Notes: a model not told the origin generated them from the sequence alone. DNA of 64,000 nucleotides from Mesorhizobium sp. J428 (GCF_024699925.1 NZ_JAJOMX010000005.1:139181-203180), one strand, 5' to 3'. Positions 51,040-60,098 are shown, numbered from the stretch's first letter. Numbers and translations: made by a program.

Positions 51040-51550
51040 TGCCTTGGGGACTTCGATCGGAAGCCCCGTCGAATGACGGGGCCCACCGGTTTCCGCTGCT
51101 CGAAGCGCCCGAGCTTCCGGTGATCTTCTTCTCGTTCCTTCTCCATTTCGTCTGGGAGTTCCTCCAAGCGCCAACTTATGTTGGTATGATGGAAATGAAG
51201 CACTGGGACGGCATCAAGCTCTGCTTGTCGGCAACCTTCGGTGACGCCGGATTCGCGTTGGTCGCATTTTGGATCGCGAGCATGTCAGTGCGCGATCGCA
51301 ACTGGATAGGCGCCCGTGGGGTCTGCCGACCGCCATATTCCTGGCCGTTGGCATCGCGCTTACCGTTGGGTTTGAGTACTATTACACCAATGTGAGCCTG
51401 CGCTGGACATATTCGGTGCTCATGCCGCTGATTCCTCCCTTCGGAACGGGGCTCAGCCCGCTGCTGCAGTGGACCGTGATCCCGCTAGCCGTAATCAGCT
51501 TGGCCCGCAGGCATTTAGCCGGCGCACGCATTCTGCGAGTCAAGCCATGA
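51039..51550 (+). pseudogene. integral membrane protein coupled to the cueR fusion gene, frameshifted
   Basis: ATG 51039 overlaps the upstream stop. The first frame gives a membrane protein (ELPVIFFSFLLHFVWEFLQA, KLCLSATFGDAGFALVAFWI) up to about NWI near 51307. The adjoining frame continues RRPWGLPTAIFLAVGIALTV, FEYYYTNVSLRWTYSVLMPL and LLQWTVIPLAVISLARRHLA to 51550. One missing base near 51305 would give a ~170-residue protein with about four membrane helices. Not recognised. The coupling suggests a function with the formyltransferase domain. Pseudogene or sequencing error. Confidence 0.7.
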
Positions 51551-51628
51551 TCACGTTTCGGTTCCCCGACAGAAAAGAAGGATGGCGCAACTTGACTTGG
51601 CGCCCGAACTTGTGTGGAAGCTGGTGAG

Positions 51629-52048
51629 ATGACGAACTTCGGTCAACATCGGCTAGCGAGAATTTCGTGGTTTCGTGCCGCGCTCGCGCTCTTGTTTCTC
51701 GTCATGGCGTCGCTGCAGCCTGGAATGGTGGCGATGGCCAAATCGGCGATGCACCCCAGCAGCGTCGCCGGCCTCATTGCGTCCTCTGACGCGAAAGTGT
51801 ACACGAACAGCGATCACGAGCACGGATCGGATGCGACGACTGAGGTTGATGGGGCAAGCGCCAAGAGTCATCACGGCAACCCCAAAACCGCCGATATCTG
51901 CTGCGATACCCACTGCGCCCCGTCTCAGGCGGTTCCCGTCAGTTTTCCTCCGTTCCCCCAACCGTGCTCCGGGGTATTGGCGCTCGAAGTTTCTGCGGCA
52001 ATAATGCCCGGCGAACAGACCGACTTCCTCAGACCTCCTCGAACCTGA
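51629..52048 (+). CDS. small exported His/Cys protein, second of its type in the island
   Basis: 139 residues with a signal peptide (WFRAALALLFLVMASLQPGM). The mature part has a His-rich region (NSDHEHGSDATTEVDGASAK, SHHGN) and Cys/His ligands DICCDTHCAPSQ, and ends LRPPRT. Layout (signal, CC-x-x-HC or CC-x(n)-DC ligands, proline/arginine end) parallels 40347-40694. Likely a periplasmic copper-binding accessory; inference only. Followed by the lipoprotein/TolC genes. Confidence 0.68.
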   Translation: MTNFGQHRLARISWFRAALALLFLVMASLQPGMVAMAKSAMHPSSVAGLIASSDAKVYTNSDHEHGSDATTEVDGASAKSHHGNPKTADICCDTHCAPSQAVPVSFPPFPQPCSGVLALEVSAAIMPGEQTDFLRPPRT

Positions 52049-52140
52049 GCTGATATGCGCGTCCTCCGGGCGCCACGTTCCGTCCGCGCCTGCTATTGGG
52101 TACGCGCGGTTCACGCTCCACATCATGTTCAGGGTCGAAA

Positions 52141-52377
52141 ATGAAGCTCATATTATTTGCGATGCTCGCTGCATCGCTGGCAGCGTCAGGCTGTGCATCT
52201 ACTGCTCCGCCTGACATTCTCCCTTCGTTCAACGCCGCCGATCCCATCATGGGGATCAGCGATGCGCATTATCATCCTGTGGTCACCAACTACCAACACC
52301 GCGAACCGGTCGACCCCAAGAACTGGCGCCAACTTAACGATGATCTATCTCCGGCGGAACGCGGGAGCGGATCATGA
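52141..52377 (+). CDS. small lipoprotein before the outer-membrane factor
   Basis: 78 residues. A lipobox is clear in AMLAASLAASGCAS (acylation at Cys19). The mature part includes PDILPSFNAADPIMGISDAH and YHPVVTNYQHREPVDPKNWR. Its stop overlaps the start of the TolC-type gene (ATGA at 52374). Small lipoproteins of this sort occur next to CusC-type genes in copper operons; function unknown. Confidence 0.75.
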   Translation: MKLILFAMLAASLAASGCASTAPPDILPSFNAADPIMGISDAHYHPVVTNYQHREPVDPKNWRQLNDDLSPAERGSGS

Positions 52378-53831
52378 ACAGGATCGCAAAGGGATTTCTG
52401 GTCGCAGGCCTGGTTCCGATCGTGGCGGCCGGGTGCACGACAACCGCACTGGTCGACGGCATCTCGGAGCCGGGATCGGGGTTCGCGACGGTAGCTGCCC
52501 GAACCGCATCCGTTGCTGGGAAGGAAGCCGTCTGGGTTCAGTCGAGCGCGGAAGCGAGAGTGCTGCAGGAGCGGGTCACCGGCATCGTCCGCAAAAGGAC
52601 GCTCGGCCCCGATGCAGCGGTTCAGGTTGCCCTCCTGAACAACAAGGGCCTCCAGGCGGCGTATGCGGATATTGGCTTGTCCGCGGCCGACGTCTGGCAG
52701 GAGACCATGCTGGTAAATCCGCCGGTTTCGATCGGGGTGATTGGCGTCGATCCGGTGCGAACGGTCGAAACAGCCATCGTCACGAATATCCTTGCGCTCA
52801 TCACCCGGCCGCGCAGGGTGGCGATCGCCGATGCGCGGTTCCGGCAGGCGCAGTTGCGGGCGGCGGAGGAAACCTTGCGTCTCGCCGCCGATACGCGCCG
52901 CGCATGGATCGAGGCCGTGGCAGCGTGGGAGCGCGTTTCCTATCTTAACCGGGCTCAGGCCGCGGCGGACGCAGCTTCCGCGCTGGCGCAGAAACTCGGC
53001 GAGACAGGAGCCTTTACAAAGACCGGCCAAGCGCGGGAGCACGTTTTCTATGCGGAACTTGCGGGCCAAACAGCCGAAGCCAAGCTCGCCGCGCGCGGCG
53101 CGAAGGAACAGCTCACGCGCTTGATGGGGCTCTGGGGGTCTGACATCGACTACTCGGTGCCCAACGCTCTTCCCGCTCTGCCGAAGGGCGCAAAAGCAAA
53201 ACGCGCGATTGAGGCAGAGGCACTCAAGAACCGCGTCGATCTAGAAATCGCGCGGCTCGAATTGGAGGCGCTCGCACGATCATACGGCCTGACGGAGGCG
53301 ACGCGCTATGTGACGGACCTCGGCCTGCGTTCCGGCGTCGAGATCGAGCGTGAAATGGCCGAAGACGGCGGCACAGAAACAACCGTCATCCCTATCGCGG
53401 AGGTTGATTTCGTCATCCCTATCTTCGATTCGGGCAAGGCGCGCATGCGCAAGGCCGAATTAGCCTACATGCAGGCTGCAAATCTGCTGGCCGAAAGGGC
53501 TGTCAACATCCGTTCAGAAGCCCGTGGCGCCTATGACGCGTATCGCTCGACTTATGACATCGCACGACACTACCGGAATAATGTTCTGCCGTTGCGCACG
53601 AAGATCGAAGAGGAATCGGTCCTCACCTACAATGGCATGATCACAAACACGTTCGAGCTTCTCGCTGATACGCGCGCCAAGATCGAGTCGATCATGCTTT
53701 CCCTTAACGCCAAGCGCGATTTCTGGCTCGCCGACGTAAATCTTGGCACCGTCGTCTATGGCGGCGGGTCGTCCGGAGCGAGCGAAGCACCCACTGCAAT
53801 GGCCAGCGGCGGCGACGCCGCGGCGCATTGA
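52374..53831 (+). CDS. TolC/CusC-family outer-membrane efflux protein
   Basis: 485 residues; lipobox LVPIVAAGC near residue 21 indicates an acylated outer-membrane factor as in CusC. The helical repeats of the OEP family are visible (VQVALLNNKGLQAAYADIGL, ETLRLAADTRRAWIEAVAAW, and in the second half NILAERAVNIRSEARGAYDA-type helices). It should form the trimeric exit duct for the CusBA pump encoded at 41215-45824. Coupled by ATGA to the preceding lipoprotein. Confidence 0.85.
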   Translation: MNRIAKGFLVAGLVPIVAAGCTTTALVDGISEPGSGFATVAARTASVAGKEAVWVQSSAEARVLQERVTGIVRKRTLGPDAAVQVALLNNKGLQAAYADIGLSAADVWQETMLVNPPVSIGVIGVDPVRTVETAIVTNILALITRPRRVAIADARFRQAQLRAAEETLRLAADTRRAWIEAVAAWERVSYLNRAQAAADAASALAQKLGETGAFTKTGQAREHVFYAELAGQTAEAKLAARGAKEQLTRLMGLWGSDIDYSVPNALPALPKGAKAKRAIEAEALKNRVDLEIARLELEALARSYGLTEATRYVTDLGLRSGVEIEREMAEDGGTETTVIPIAEVDFVIPIFDSGKARMRKAELAYMQAANLLAERAVNIRSEARGAYDAYRSTYDIARHYRNNVLPLRTKIEEESVLTYNGMITNTFELLADTRAKIESIMLSLNAKRDFWLADVNLGTVVYGGGSSGASEAPTAMASGGDAAAH

Positions 53832-53849
53832 ACGAGAAGGAGATCTAAA

Positions 53850-55208
53850 TTGGTTACGAGACGTCAGATACTTGGCGGCGGCGCGTTTCTCGCAGGTGCG
53901 GCCGCATGGACGAAGACATCTGCGATGGGACTTCCTGACGCTGCGATCATGGAATCCCCCGACATGCAGCCGCCGATCTTCCCGTCGAGCGGCCCGGACT
54001 ATCAGCCGGTGGTAACTCTGAATGGATGGACCGCTCCTCATCGCCTGACTAACGGCGTGAAAGAATTCCACCTGGTCGCCGAGCCAGTCGAGCGCGAGCT
54101 TGCTCCGGGCATGACCGCTTATCTCTGGGGCTACAATGGACAATCACCAGGACCGACGATCGAGGCGGTCGAAGGCGATCGGGTTCGCATCTTCGTGACC
54201 AACAGGCTTCCGGAACACACCACCATCCACTGGCACGGCATGATCCTGCCGAACGGCATGGATGGCGTAACCGGTCTCACACAGCCTGGCATCCCGCCGG
54301 GCAAGACCTTTGTTTACGAGTTCGACCTCGTGAAAAGCGGGACGTTTATGTATCACCCGCATGCTGACGAAATGGTCCAGATGGCGATGGGCATGATGGG
54401 GTTCTTCGTCATTCATCCGAAGGATCCTTCCTTCATGCCGGTCGACCGGGACTTCGTCTTCCTGCTCAACGCATATGACATCGAGCCCGGCTCCTATGTT
54501 CCGAAGGTCATGGAGATGACCGACTTCAATCTCTGGTGCTGGAACAGCCGGGTCTTTCCAGGTGTAAGTCCGCTGGTCGTTTCGAAGAACGATAAAGTGA
54601 GGGTGCGGGTCGGGAACCTCACCATGACCAACCATCCGATTCACATGCATGGCTACGACTTCGAGGTGACCTGCACGGACGGAGGTTGGACGCGGCCTGA
54701 GGCGCGCTGGCCGGAAGTCTCGATCGACATCCCGGTTGGCGCGATGCGCGCCTACGAGTTCGACGCCAAATACCTCGGCGACTGGGCGATACATTGTCAC
54801 AAGTCGCATCACACGATGAACGCCATGGGGCATGACGTGCCAACGTTCATTGGCGTCGACAAAACCGAGGTGACGAAAAAAATCCGTCGCGTTCAGCCGG
54901 AATACATGCCGATGGGCAACCGTGGCATGGCCGACATGGGCGAGATGGAAATGCCGCTTCCTGACAATACGATAAAGATGATGGAAGGCTGGGGACAATT
55001 TGGAGCGATAGAAATGGGCTCCATGTTCTCCGTAGTGAAAGTCCGAGAGGGCATTGCAGCGAACGATTACGCCGATCCGGGCTGGTATCAGCACCCCGAA
55101 GGAACCGTCTCCTACGAATGGACGGGCGACACTCCCGCTCCCGTCAAATCAGGCGACGCAAAAACGATGACACCGGCGGCGACGCACGGCGGTCACACCA
55201 AGGGATAA
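53850..55208 (+). CDS. multicopper oxidase, Tat-exported
   Basis: 452 residues. TTG 53850 is the start because AAGGAG lies 7 nt upstream and it gives an intact twin-arginine signal TRRQILGGGAFLAGAAA. Copper ligands: TTIHWHGMILPNGMDG, GTFMYHPHADEMVQMAMGMM, HPIHMHGYDF and WAIHCHKSHHTMNAMGH, the four MCO boxes; Met-rich stretches late (GNRGMADMGEMEMPL) resemble those of CueO. It oxidizes Cu(I) to less toxic Cu(II) in the periplasm. In the same run as the TolC-type, cupredoxin and CusF-like genes. Confidence 0.9.
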   Translation: MVTRRQILGGGAFLAGAAAWTKTSAMGLPDAAIMESPDMQPPIFPSSGPDYQPVVTLNGWTAPHRLTNGVKEFHLVAEPVERELAPGMTAYLWGYNGQSPGPTIEAVEGDRVRIFVTNRLPEHTTIHWHGMILPNGMDGVTGLTQPGIPPGKTFVYEFDLVKSGTFMYHPHADEMVQMAMGMMGFFVIHPKDPSFMPVDRDFVFLLNAYDIEPGSYVPKVMEMTDFNLWCWNSRVFPGVSPLVVSKNDKVRVRVGNLTMTNHPIHMHGYDFEVTCTDGGWTRPEARWPEVSIDIPVGAMRAYEFDAKYLGDWAIHCHKSHHTMNAMGHDVPTFIGVDKTEVTKKIRRVQPEYMPMGNRGMADMGEMEMPLPDNTIKMMEGWGQFGAIEMGSMFSVVKVREGIAANDYADPGWYQHPEGTVSYEWTGDTPAPVKSGDAKTMTPAATHGGHTKG

Positions 55209-55242
55209 CAGCGATAATGACAACCGAAAGGAACCCGAGAAC

Positions 55243-55725
55243 ATGAAAAGATTTGTGATTGCGACCGCCGTTCTGGCTTTGACGACTGGAGCTGTCTTCG
55301 CAGCAGGGACGCACTCAGGTGGCCACGACACTGAAAAAATGGCAATCGGCGAACCCGGAGAGAAAGGAAAAGTCAAGCGCACCGTCAACATTGCGATGAC
55401 CGAAAAAGATGACGGCAAGATGCTTTTTGAACCGGCGACCATCAAGGTCAAAGCTGGGGAGACAATTCGTCTACGCTTCACGAACAAGGGCGAGGCTGAC
55501 CACGAATACGTCATGGATCAAGAGCCGGCTGTGATGGAGCACAAAGCGGTCATGGAGAAATTCCCTGACATGGAACATGCCGACGCGAACTCCATACGGC
55601 TGGCTCCCGGCAAGACCGGCGAGATCGTATGGACGTTCTCAAACGCCGGGGACTACGTATTCGCCTGCTTGATTCCGGGTCACTATGAATCCGGCATGAA
55701 GGGCGCCATTCAGGTTTCGCAGTAA
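55243..55725 (+). CDS. cupredoxin-domain copper protein
   Basis: 160 residues, signal peptide 1-20 (IATAVLALTTGAVFA). Plastocyanin-like domain: FEPATIKVKAGETIRLRFTN, then type-1 copper ligands H87 (EADHEYVM), C142, H147 and M152 (FACLIPGHYESGM). It could carry electrons or copper to or from the multicopper oxidase encoded just upstream. Ribosome site GAAAGGAACCC. Confidence 0.88.
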   Translation: MKRFVIATAVLALTTGAVFAAGTHSGGHDTEKMAIGEPGEKGKVKRTVNIAMTEKDDGKMLFEPATIKVKAGETIRLRFTNKGEADHEYVMDQEPAVMEHKAVMEKFPDMEHADANSIRLAPGKTGEIVWTFSNAGDYVFACLIPGHYESGMKGAIQVSQ

Positions 55726-55751
55726 CCCGTACAACACAAAGGACCTATTCT

Positions 55752-56036
55752 ATGAAAAATACCGCAAAGATACTATCGCTGCTCGCCGTCATGCTCACTC
55801 TTGGCGGTAACGCGTTCGCGCAAGAATATACAAAGGGTGAGATTCAGAAGATCGATACTGCCCAGAAGAAGCTCACCATCAAGCATGGCGAACTCAAGAA
55901 CCTTGAGATGCCTGCCATGACTATGGTTTTTGTCGTGGCCGATGAAGCCATGCTGAACAAGGTCAAGGAGGGTCAGGCGATCGAGTTTATCGCCGACCGG
56001 GTCAACGGCCGCATCACGGTTACAGAAATCAAGTAA
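55752..56036 (+). CDS. CusF-like periplasmic copper-binding protein
   Basis: 94 residues: signal peptide (ILSLLAVMLTLGGNAFAQ) and an OB-type small barrel with KGEIQKIDTAQKKLTIKHGE and LKNLEMPAMTMVFVVADEAM. The His and the two Met ligands (KH, M-P-A-M-T-M) are present, but the Trp that caps Cu(I) in E. coli CusF is replaced by Glu (NLEMPAMTM). It delivers Cu(I) to CusB. Last gene before a strong terminator. Confidence 0.87.
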   Translation: MKNTAKILSLLAVMLTLGGNAFAQEYTKGEIQKIDTAQKKLTIKHGELKNLEMPAMTMVFVVADEAMLNKVKEGQAIEFIADRVNGRITVTEIK

Positions 56037-56050
56037 ATTACAAATGCTTC

Positions 56051-56078
56051 CCGGGACGAACCCTTCGGTTCGTCCCGG
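56051..56078 (+). terminator. strong stem-loop terminator of the copper operon
   Basis: CCGGGACGAACC-cttc-GGTTCGTCCCGG, a perfect 12-bp stem with a CUUCGG tetraloop, 15 bp after the CusF-like stop. It is followed by TCTTGG rather than a clean T-run. Confidence 0.75.
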
Positions 56079-56235
56079 TCTTGGCAGACCTCATCTGTCT
56101 CTCAAGCGGGATTCAACCTGCAAAAATCCATAACGGAGTCACGAACCGCGTGCTGTGCCCCTTGGGCATGGCATGCCGCTGCATTCAAGAGGTCAAGGGA
56201 GCGACGGCGTGGCCGACGCCTGGAAATCAATGCTT

Positions 56236-56913
56236 ATGAAAATTCTTCTCGTCGAGGACGATGGCCGCACGAGCGAATACATTGCGAAGGGCCTCACGGA
56301 GGCGGGCCACACGGTTGACGTTATCAGAGATGGAAGAGACGCTCTGGGAGTCGGACTGCGCGAGGCATTCGACGTCGCAATCGTAGACAGAATGATACCT
56401 GGAATAGATGGGCTGGCGCTCGTTAGGAGCTTGCGCGCAGCCGGCTCCAGAATCCCTGTCTTGTTCCTCACTTCCATGGGCGGCGTAGACGATCGTGTCG
56501 AGGGTCTCGAGGCCGGCGCCGACGATTACCTCGTCAAGCCATTTGCGTTTTCAGAATTGACTGCACGGGTTAACGCGCTGGCGCGTCGTCCCCCGATCTC
56601 GTCCGAGAAGACCAAACTCAAGGTCGCCGACCTCGAACTTGATCTAGTGCGAAGGCTGGCGACGCGCGGCGGCACGGTGATCGAACTGCTGCCGCGCGAG
56701 TTTGCACTCCTCGAATTGTTGATGCGAAATGAAGGCCGCATCCTCACCAGGACAATGCTTCTGGAAAGGATATGGAACTTTAATTTCGATCCACAAAGCA
56801 CGGTGGTCGAGACCCACATCAGCCGACTGCGCAGCAAGATCGACAAGCCGTTCGACACTCCCCTCCTTCATACGACCCGCAACACGGGCTATAGCATCCA
56901 TGCGCCGCGCTAG
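56236..56913 (+). CDS. OmpR-family response regulator (CopR/CusR-like)
   Basis: 225 residues from ATG 56236 (56230 is an alternative). The receiver domain has acidic pocket EDD at 7-9, phosphoacceptor D51 in AIVDRMIPGIDG, T near 80 (FLTSMGG), K near 102 (DDYLVKPFAF). The winged-helix DNA-binding domain has ELLPREFALLELLMRNEGRI and VVETHISRLRSKIDKPF. Located between the copper operon and its sensor kinase, with which it overlaps by 14 bp. Copper (or silver) regulation is inferred from context. Confidence 0.88.
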   Translation: MKILLVEDDGRTSEYIAKGLTEAGHTVDVIRDGRDALGVGLREAFDVAIVDRMIPGIDGLALVRSLRAAGSRIPVLFLTSMGGVDDRVEGLEAGADDYLVKPFAFSELTARVNALARRPPISSEKTKLKVADLELDLVRRLATRGGTVIELLPREFALLELLMRNEGRILTRTMLLERIWNFNFDPQSTVVETHISRLRSKIDKPFDTPLLHTTRNTGYSIHAPR

Positions 56914-58318
56914 CATTGCGCACAGCACATCGTTCCGGCTTGCTGCGCTTTATGTTCTGCTGTTCCTATTCGTCTATTTCGCGGCGAATCTCGTCGCCTA
57001 TAACCTCGTGGCATCTTACCTCTACGAGCGACTTGACTCCCATGTGATGGAGCGCTTTCGCGAGATTGAGACTGCGTTTGTGGCCCGCGGACTTGCCGGT
57101 GCGGAGGCCATGATCGTCAATCATGGCCCAGCTATCCGCGGGCAGGAGACGCTGTATTCGCTCCGCAGTTCGGACGGCTCGTTTCTCGCGGGCAACATCG
57201 ACCTTGCCGGAGCGGTGAAGGGGCTTTCGACCCTGGACGCGCGTAACCTTGGAACTAAATCGACGAACTATCGGCTATACATGCAGAATCTGGGGCCCAA
57301 TCAATTGGTGGTCGGTGTCAGCTACGACGATACCAATCGCCTCAGAGATATCGCGCTGGTGAGCTTTGGTTGGGCAACAGCGATTGTGCTGGCGGCTGGG
57401 CTCGGGGGAGGTGCATTATTGGCATTCAAAACCAGACGCCGTATCGCCTCTCTGTCCGGCGTGATGCGGATGGTCGGGTCTGGGGAACTCGGGAGACGCC
57501 TGCCGATATCGCCGCGAATGGACGATATCGACGCATTGGCTGCGGAGGTCAATGTGGCGCTGGGACACTTGCAGTCAAATGTGAGCGCCATGAAGCAGGT
57601 TACAACAGATATCGCCCACGACCTCAAAACTCCGATATCGCGCTTGTTTCTGATGCTGGAAGCCGCACACGAGGCCGACACAATAGCGTCCAGCCGAACG
57701 CTGATCCAGGCGGCCATGGAGGAAGTGCGGCGGATCACGTCGACGTTCGAAGCACTTTTGAGGATCTCCCAGATCGAAACTGGCGCCAGACGTGACCGCT
57801 TCAGGCGGGTCGACGTGACATCACTCGTTAACGAGGTTTTTGAGGTCTACGCGGATATTGCGACCGAGCAGGGACGAAGATTGAGGCTCCTTAGGTCCGA
57901 ACAAACGTTCTCGGCGCATCTGATTGGCGATAGCGAACTCCTCAAGCAGATGTTGGCCAATCTGGTTCAAAATGCGGTCCGCCACACGCAGCCCGGCTCA
58001 CATATCGGCTTGGGCTATATTTGTAGGGCCCAAGGCGTCAGCCTGTTCGTCATCGACAACGGTCCTGGGATACCGCCGTCCGAAACGGACAAAGTGTTCA
58101 AGAGATTCTATCGGCTGGACAAAAGCCGTACCACGGAAGGCACGGGTCTAGGGCTTAGCATGGTGAAAGCAATCGCCGACCTTCATGGAGCTACGATCAG
58201 CCTCCGTGACAATGGCCCGGGGCTTGTGGTTCAAATCGATTTTCCACACTCGGTTACGGATGAGAAAAGCCCGCCCGCGGAGGTCAGCTACGCGGGCGGG
58301 GAAAAGGGCGCTGCTTAG
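56900..58318 (+). CDS. sensor histidine kinase of the copper two-component pair
   Basis: 472 residues from ATG 56900. Two membrane helices (about 12-34 and 155-178) enclose a ~120-residue periplasmic sensor. HAMP follows (RRIASLSGVMRMVGSGELGR), then H-box TTDIAHDLKTPISRLFLMLE (His near 238), N-box NLVQNAVRHT, G1 DNGPGIPP and G2 GTGLGLSMVKAI. EnvZ/CusS-type kinase. It should detect periplasmic copper and phosphorylate the upstream regulator. The 3' end contains an inverted repeat (58270-58300). Confidence 0.88.
   Translation: MRRASIAHSTSFRLAALYVLLFLFVYFAANLVAYNLVASYLYERLDSHVMERFREIETAFVARGLAGAEAMIVNHGPAIRGQETLYSLRSSDGSFLAGNIDLAGAVKGLSTLDARNLGTKSTNYRLYMQNLGPNQLVVGVSYDDTNRLRDIALVSFGWATAIVLAAGLGGGALLAFKTRRRIASLSGVMRMVGSGELGRRLPISPRMDDIDALAAEVNVALGHLQSNVSAMKQVTTDIAHDLKTPISRLFLMLEAAHEADTIASSRTLIQAAMEEVRRITSTFEALLRISQIETGARRDRFRRVDVTSLVNEVFEVYADIATEQGRRLRLLRSEQTFSAHLIGDSELLKQMLANLVQNAVRHTQPGSHIGLGYICRAQGVSLFVIDNGPGIPPSETDKVFKRFYRLDKSRTTEGTGLGLSMVKAIADLHGATISLRDNGPGLVVQIDFPHSVTDEKSPPAEVSYAGGEKGAA
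58270..58300 (-). terminator. inverted repeat at the end of the kinase gene
   Basis: CCCGCCCGCG and CGCGGGCGGG flank an 11-nt loop. On the minus strand the stem is followed by CTTTTCT, resembling a terminator for leftward transcription coming from the decayed small genes; on the plus strand it is followed by GAAAAGGG. Confidence 0.4.
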
Positions 58319-58816
58319 TTGCGCATGGCCCATTGGAGATACGTCGTGAGCTTGGCGACGAAACTTTTGCTCCCGTTTTCTCGGGCCTTACAAATCTGCA
58401 AGCTTTCCATGAATGTTCAGCGCCCAAGGCAATTGTAGTCCTCCGGTCCACTAGCGCGGCTCGGCTCGTTATGGCCCGCATGCACCGCAGCCGGAGTATT
58501 TTTGCCAAGGGATGATCGCTTCCTGAGCCGGACCAGGACCGGAGGCGAGTGCCACAGCCAGCACTATAGGCAGCGACTCTAGCAGCGGTTTCTTGGCCCC
58601 AAAAACGCTTACAATCTCGGGCGCTCCAAGCGCTGGGCTGTGGTCAATCGGCAACACATGGCTGCTGATCTTCGCGGGAGAGACTTATCTTACACGCATG
58701 TAAACTTGCCGCAAACGCCGCGCAAACAGCCCAACTCTTACTCCACCTCGCGCTCAAGGCCGGCGATATCCGTCGGAACATCGGCGCAGTTACACCCTAA
58801 CTGGAGGTGGGAACCC
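58319..58816. pseudogene. decayed remnant of small exported-protein genes and porin leader
   Basis: No intact gene. On the minus strand, about 58400-58440 matches the end of the small protein at 60099 (DYN-LGR), and 58480-58600 matches the start of the 60865-61116 protein (IVLAVALASGPGPAQEAIIP against VLALTLAAGPVLAQEATVFP). The bases just before the porin GTG (about 58640-58816) are nearly identical to 61270-61446, including GGAGGTGGGAACCC. This is a shortened copy of the intact arrangement at 60055-61446. Confidence 0.65.
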
Positions 58817-59900
58817 GTGAAAAAATCTCTGATCCTATTGTCTTCGGCGTTCGGCGCATTGGCGGTAATGCCCGCTTGGAGTGCAGACGCTGTCATGGCG
58901 CCTGAGCCTGAGCCCGTGGAATATGTGCGCATCTGCGACGCCTACGGGGCAGGCTTTTTCTACATCCCCGGCACCGAGACCTGTCTGCAGATCTCTGGCT
59001 ACGTCTGGTATCAGATGGGCGCCGGCAGCTATGAAGCTGGCACGGGCGACACACCGTCCTACCACTACGGTGACACTCCGCAGGATGGCTGGCGCAAGAA
59101 CGTCCGCGCTCGCGTCAACTTCGACGCGCGTTCGGAAACTGAATGGGGCACGCTGCGCTCCTTCATTCGCTTGGAGTCTGTCTGGAACGGCGTGGGCGAC
59201 GGTCCGGCCTATGTGGACCAGGCTTACATCCAACTCGGTGGTTTGATGATGGGTTACTCTGAGTCGTTCTGGGTCGACTCAAAGAACGGTGGCGCCTCGA
59301 ACTGGGGCTCGCACTCCTGGTCTGGTATACTACGGCTACACCCAGCGTGCCCTTATCGGCTACCGCTTCGACTCGAACGGCTTCTTCGGCGCGATCTCTC
59401 TGGAAGACGATGCTCTGGCTGGTGAAGGCTACATGCCCGACGTGGTCGCCAAGATCGGCTATACCGGGGGCTGGGGCACCGCCTGGTTGAAGGCGGCTTA
59501 CGACGAAAGCGCCGAATTCTTCGCGGCCGGCGCGGGGGTTCAAGTTAACGTCCCGAATATGGCGGGTTCTTCGCTCCGCATCCTTGGCTATTACAACGAG
59601 GGAGACAACGCCTACGGCACCGGCAGCCCGCTGGGCACCGACGCAGAATTGTCGATCCTTGCGTCCTACAACCACCAGTTCACCGCGACACTGGGGGCGT
59701 CGGTTGGCTTTCACTATTTCAACGATCTGTATGCTGCCGGCACGAATATTAGCACCGGACTTGATGCATGGGCAGCTGAGCTGTCGGTGGTCTGGTTCCC
59801 GGTGTCGCAGTTCGAAGTTCGCACCGAACTCGGCTATGCTGAGGTCGACGGTCGCGATGGCTCGCTCTCCGGCTTCCTCCGCTTCACGCGCTACTTCTAA
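58817..59900 (+). pseudogene. Omp2/RopA-type porin, copy 1, frameshifted
   Basis: GTG 58817 behind GGAGGTGGGAACCC. Signal peptide SLILLSSAFGALAVMPAWSA, then the rhizobial porin N-terminus PVEYVRICDAYGAGFFYIPG and VRARVNFDARSETEWGTLRS. After SHSWSG near 59325 the frame changes; the second frame reads YYGYTQRALIGYRFDSNGFF to the C-terminal FLRFTRYF with terminal Phe, as outer-membrane proteins require. About one or two bases are missing at the junction. Restored, it is a ~360-residue trimeric porin for small hydrophilic solutes. Confidence 0.8.
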
Positions 59901-60098
59901 CTGATACTTGTTCGGTCCTGTCGGCGCCTTGCTCGCGCGTCGACAGGACTGCTTGTCCTGATGCAAGCGTTCTCCTAATCGCAATTGTGGCGACCGCAAA
60001 CGCAGGGTCATGACTGTGCTGATACGCGAAAAGTTTGCCGGCTAAAGCTTGGATGCCATTTTCTGAGGCCTTACAAATCGGCAAACTTCGTTGCACGT
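59901..60098. repeat. junction of the two porin-locus copies
   Basis: 59908-59950 carries the porin-downstream stem GTCCTGTCGGCG/CGTCGACAGGAC also found after copy 2 (62553-62590). 59960-60010 matches the first ~50 bp of the transporter gene at 62602 but with a stop after a few codons. 60050-60118 resembles 58372-58440. So the second repeat unit begins within this stretch. Confidence 0.65.
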
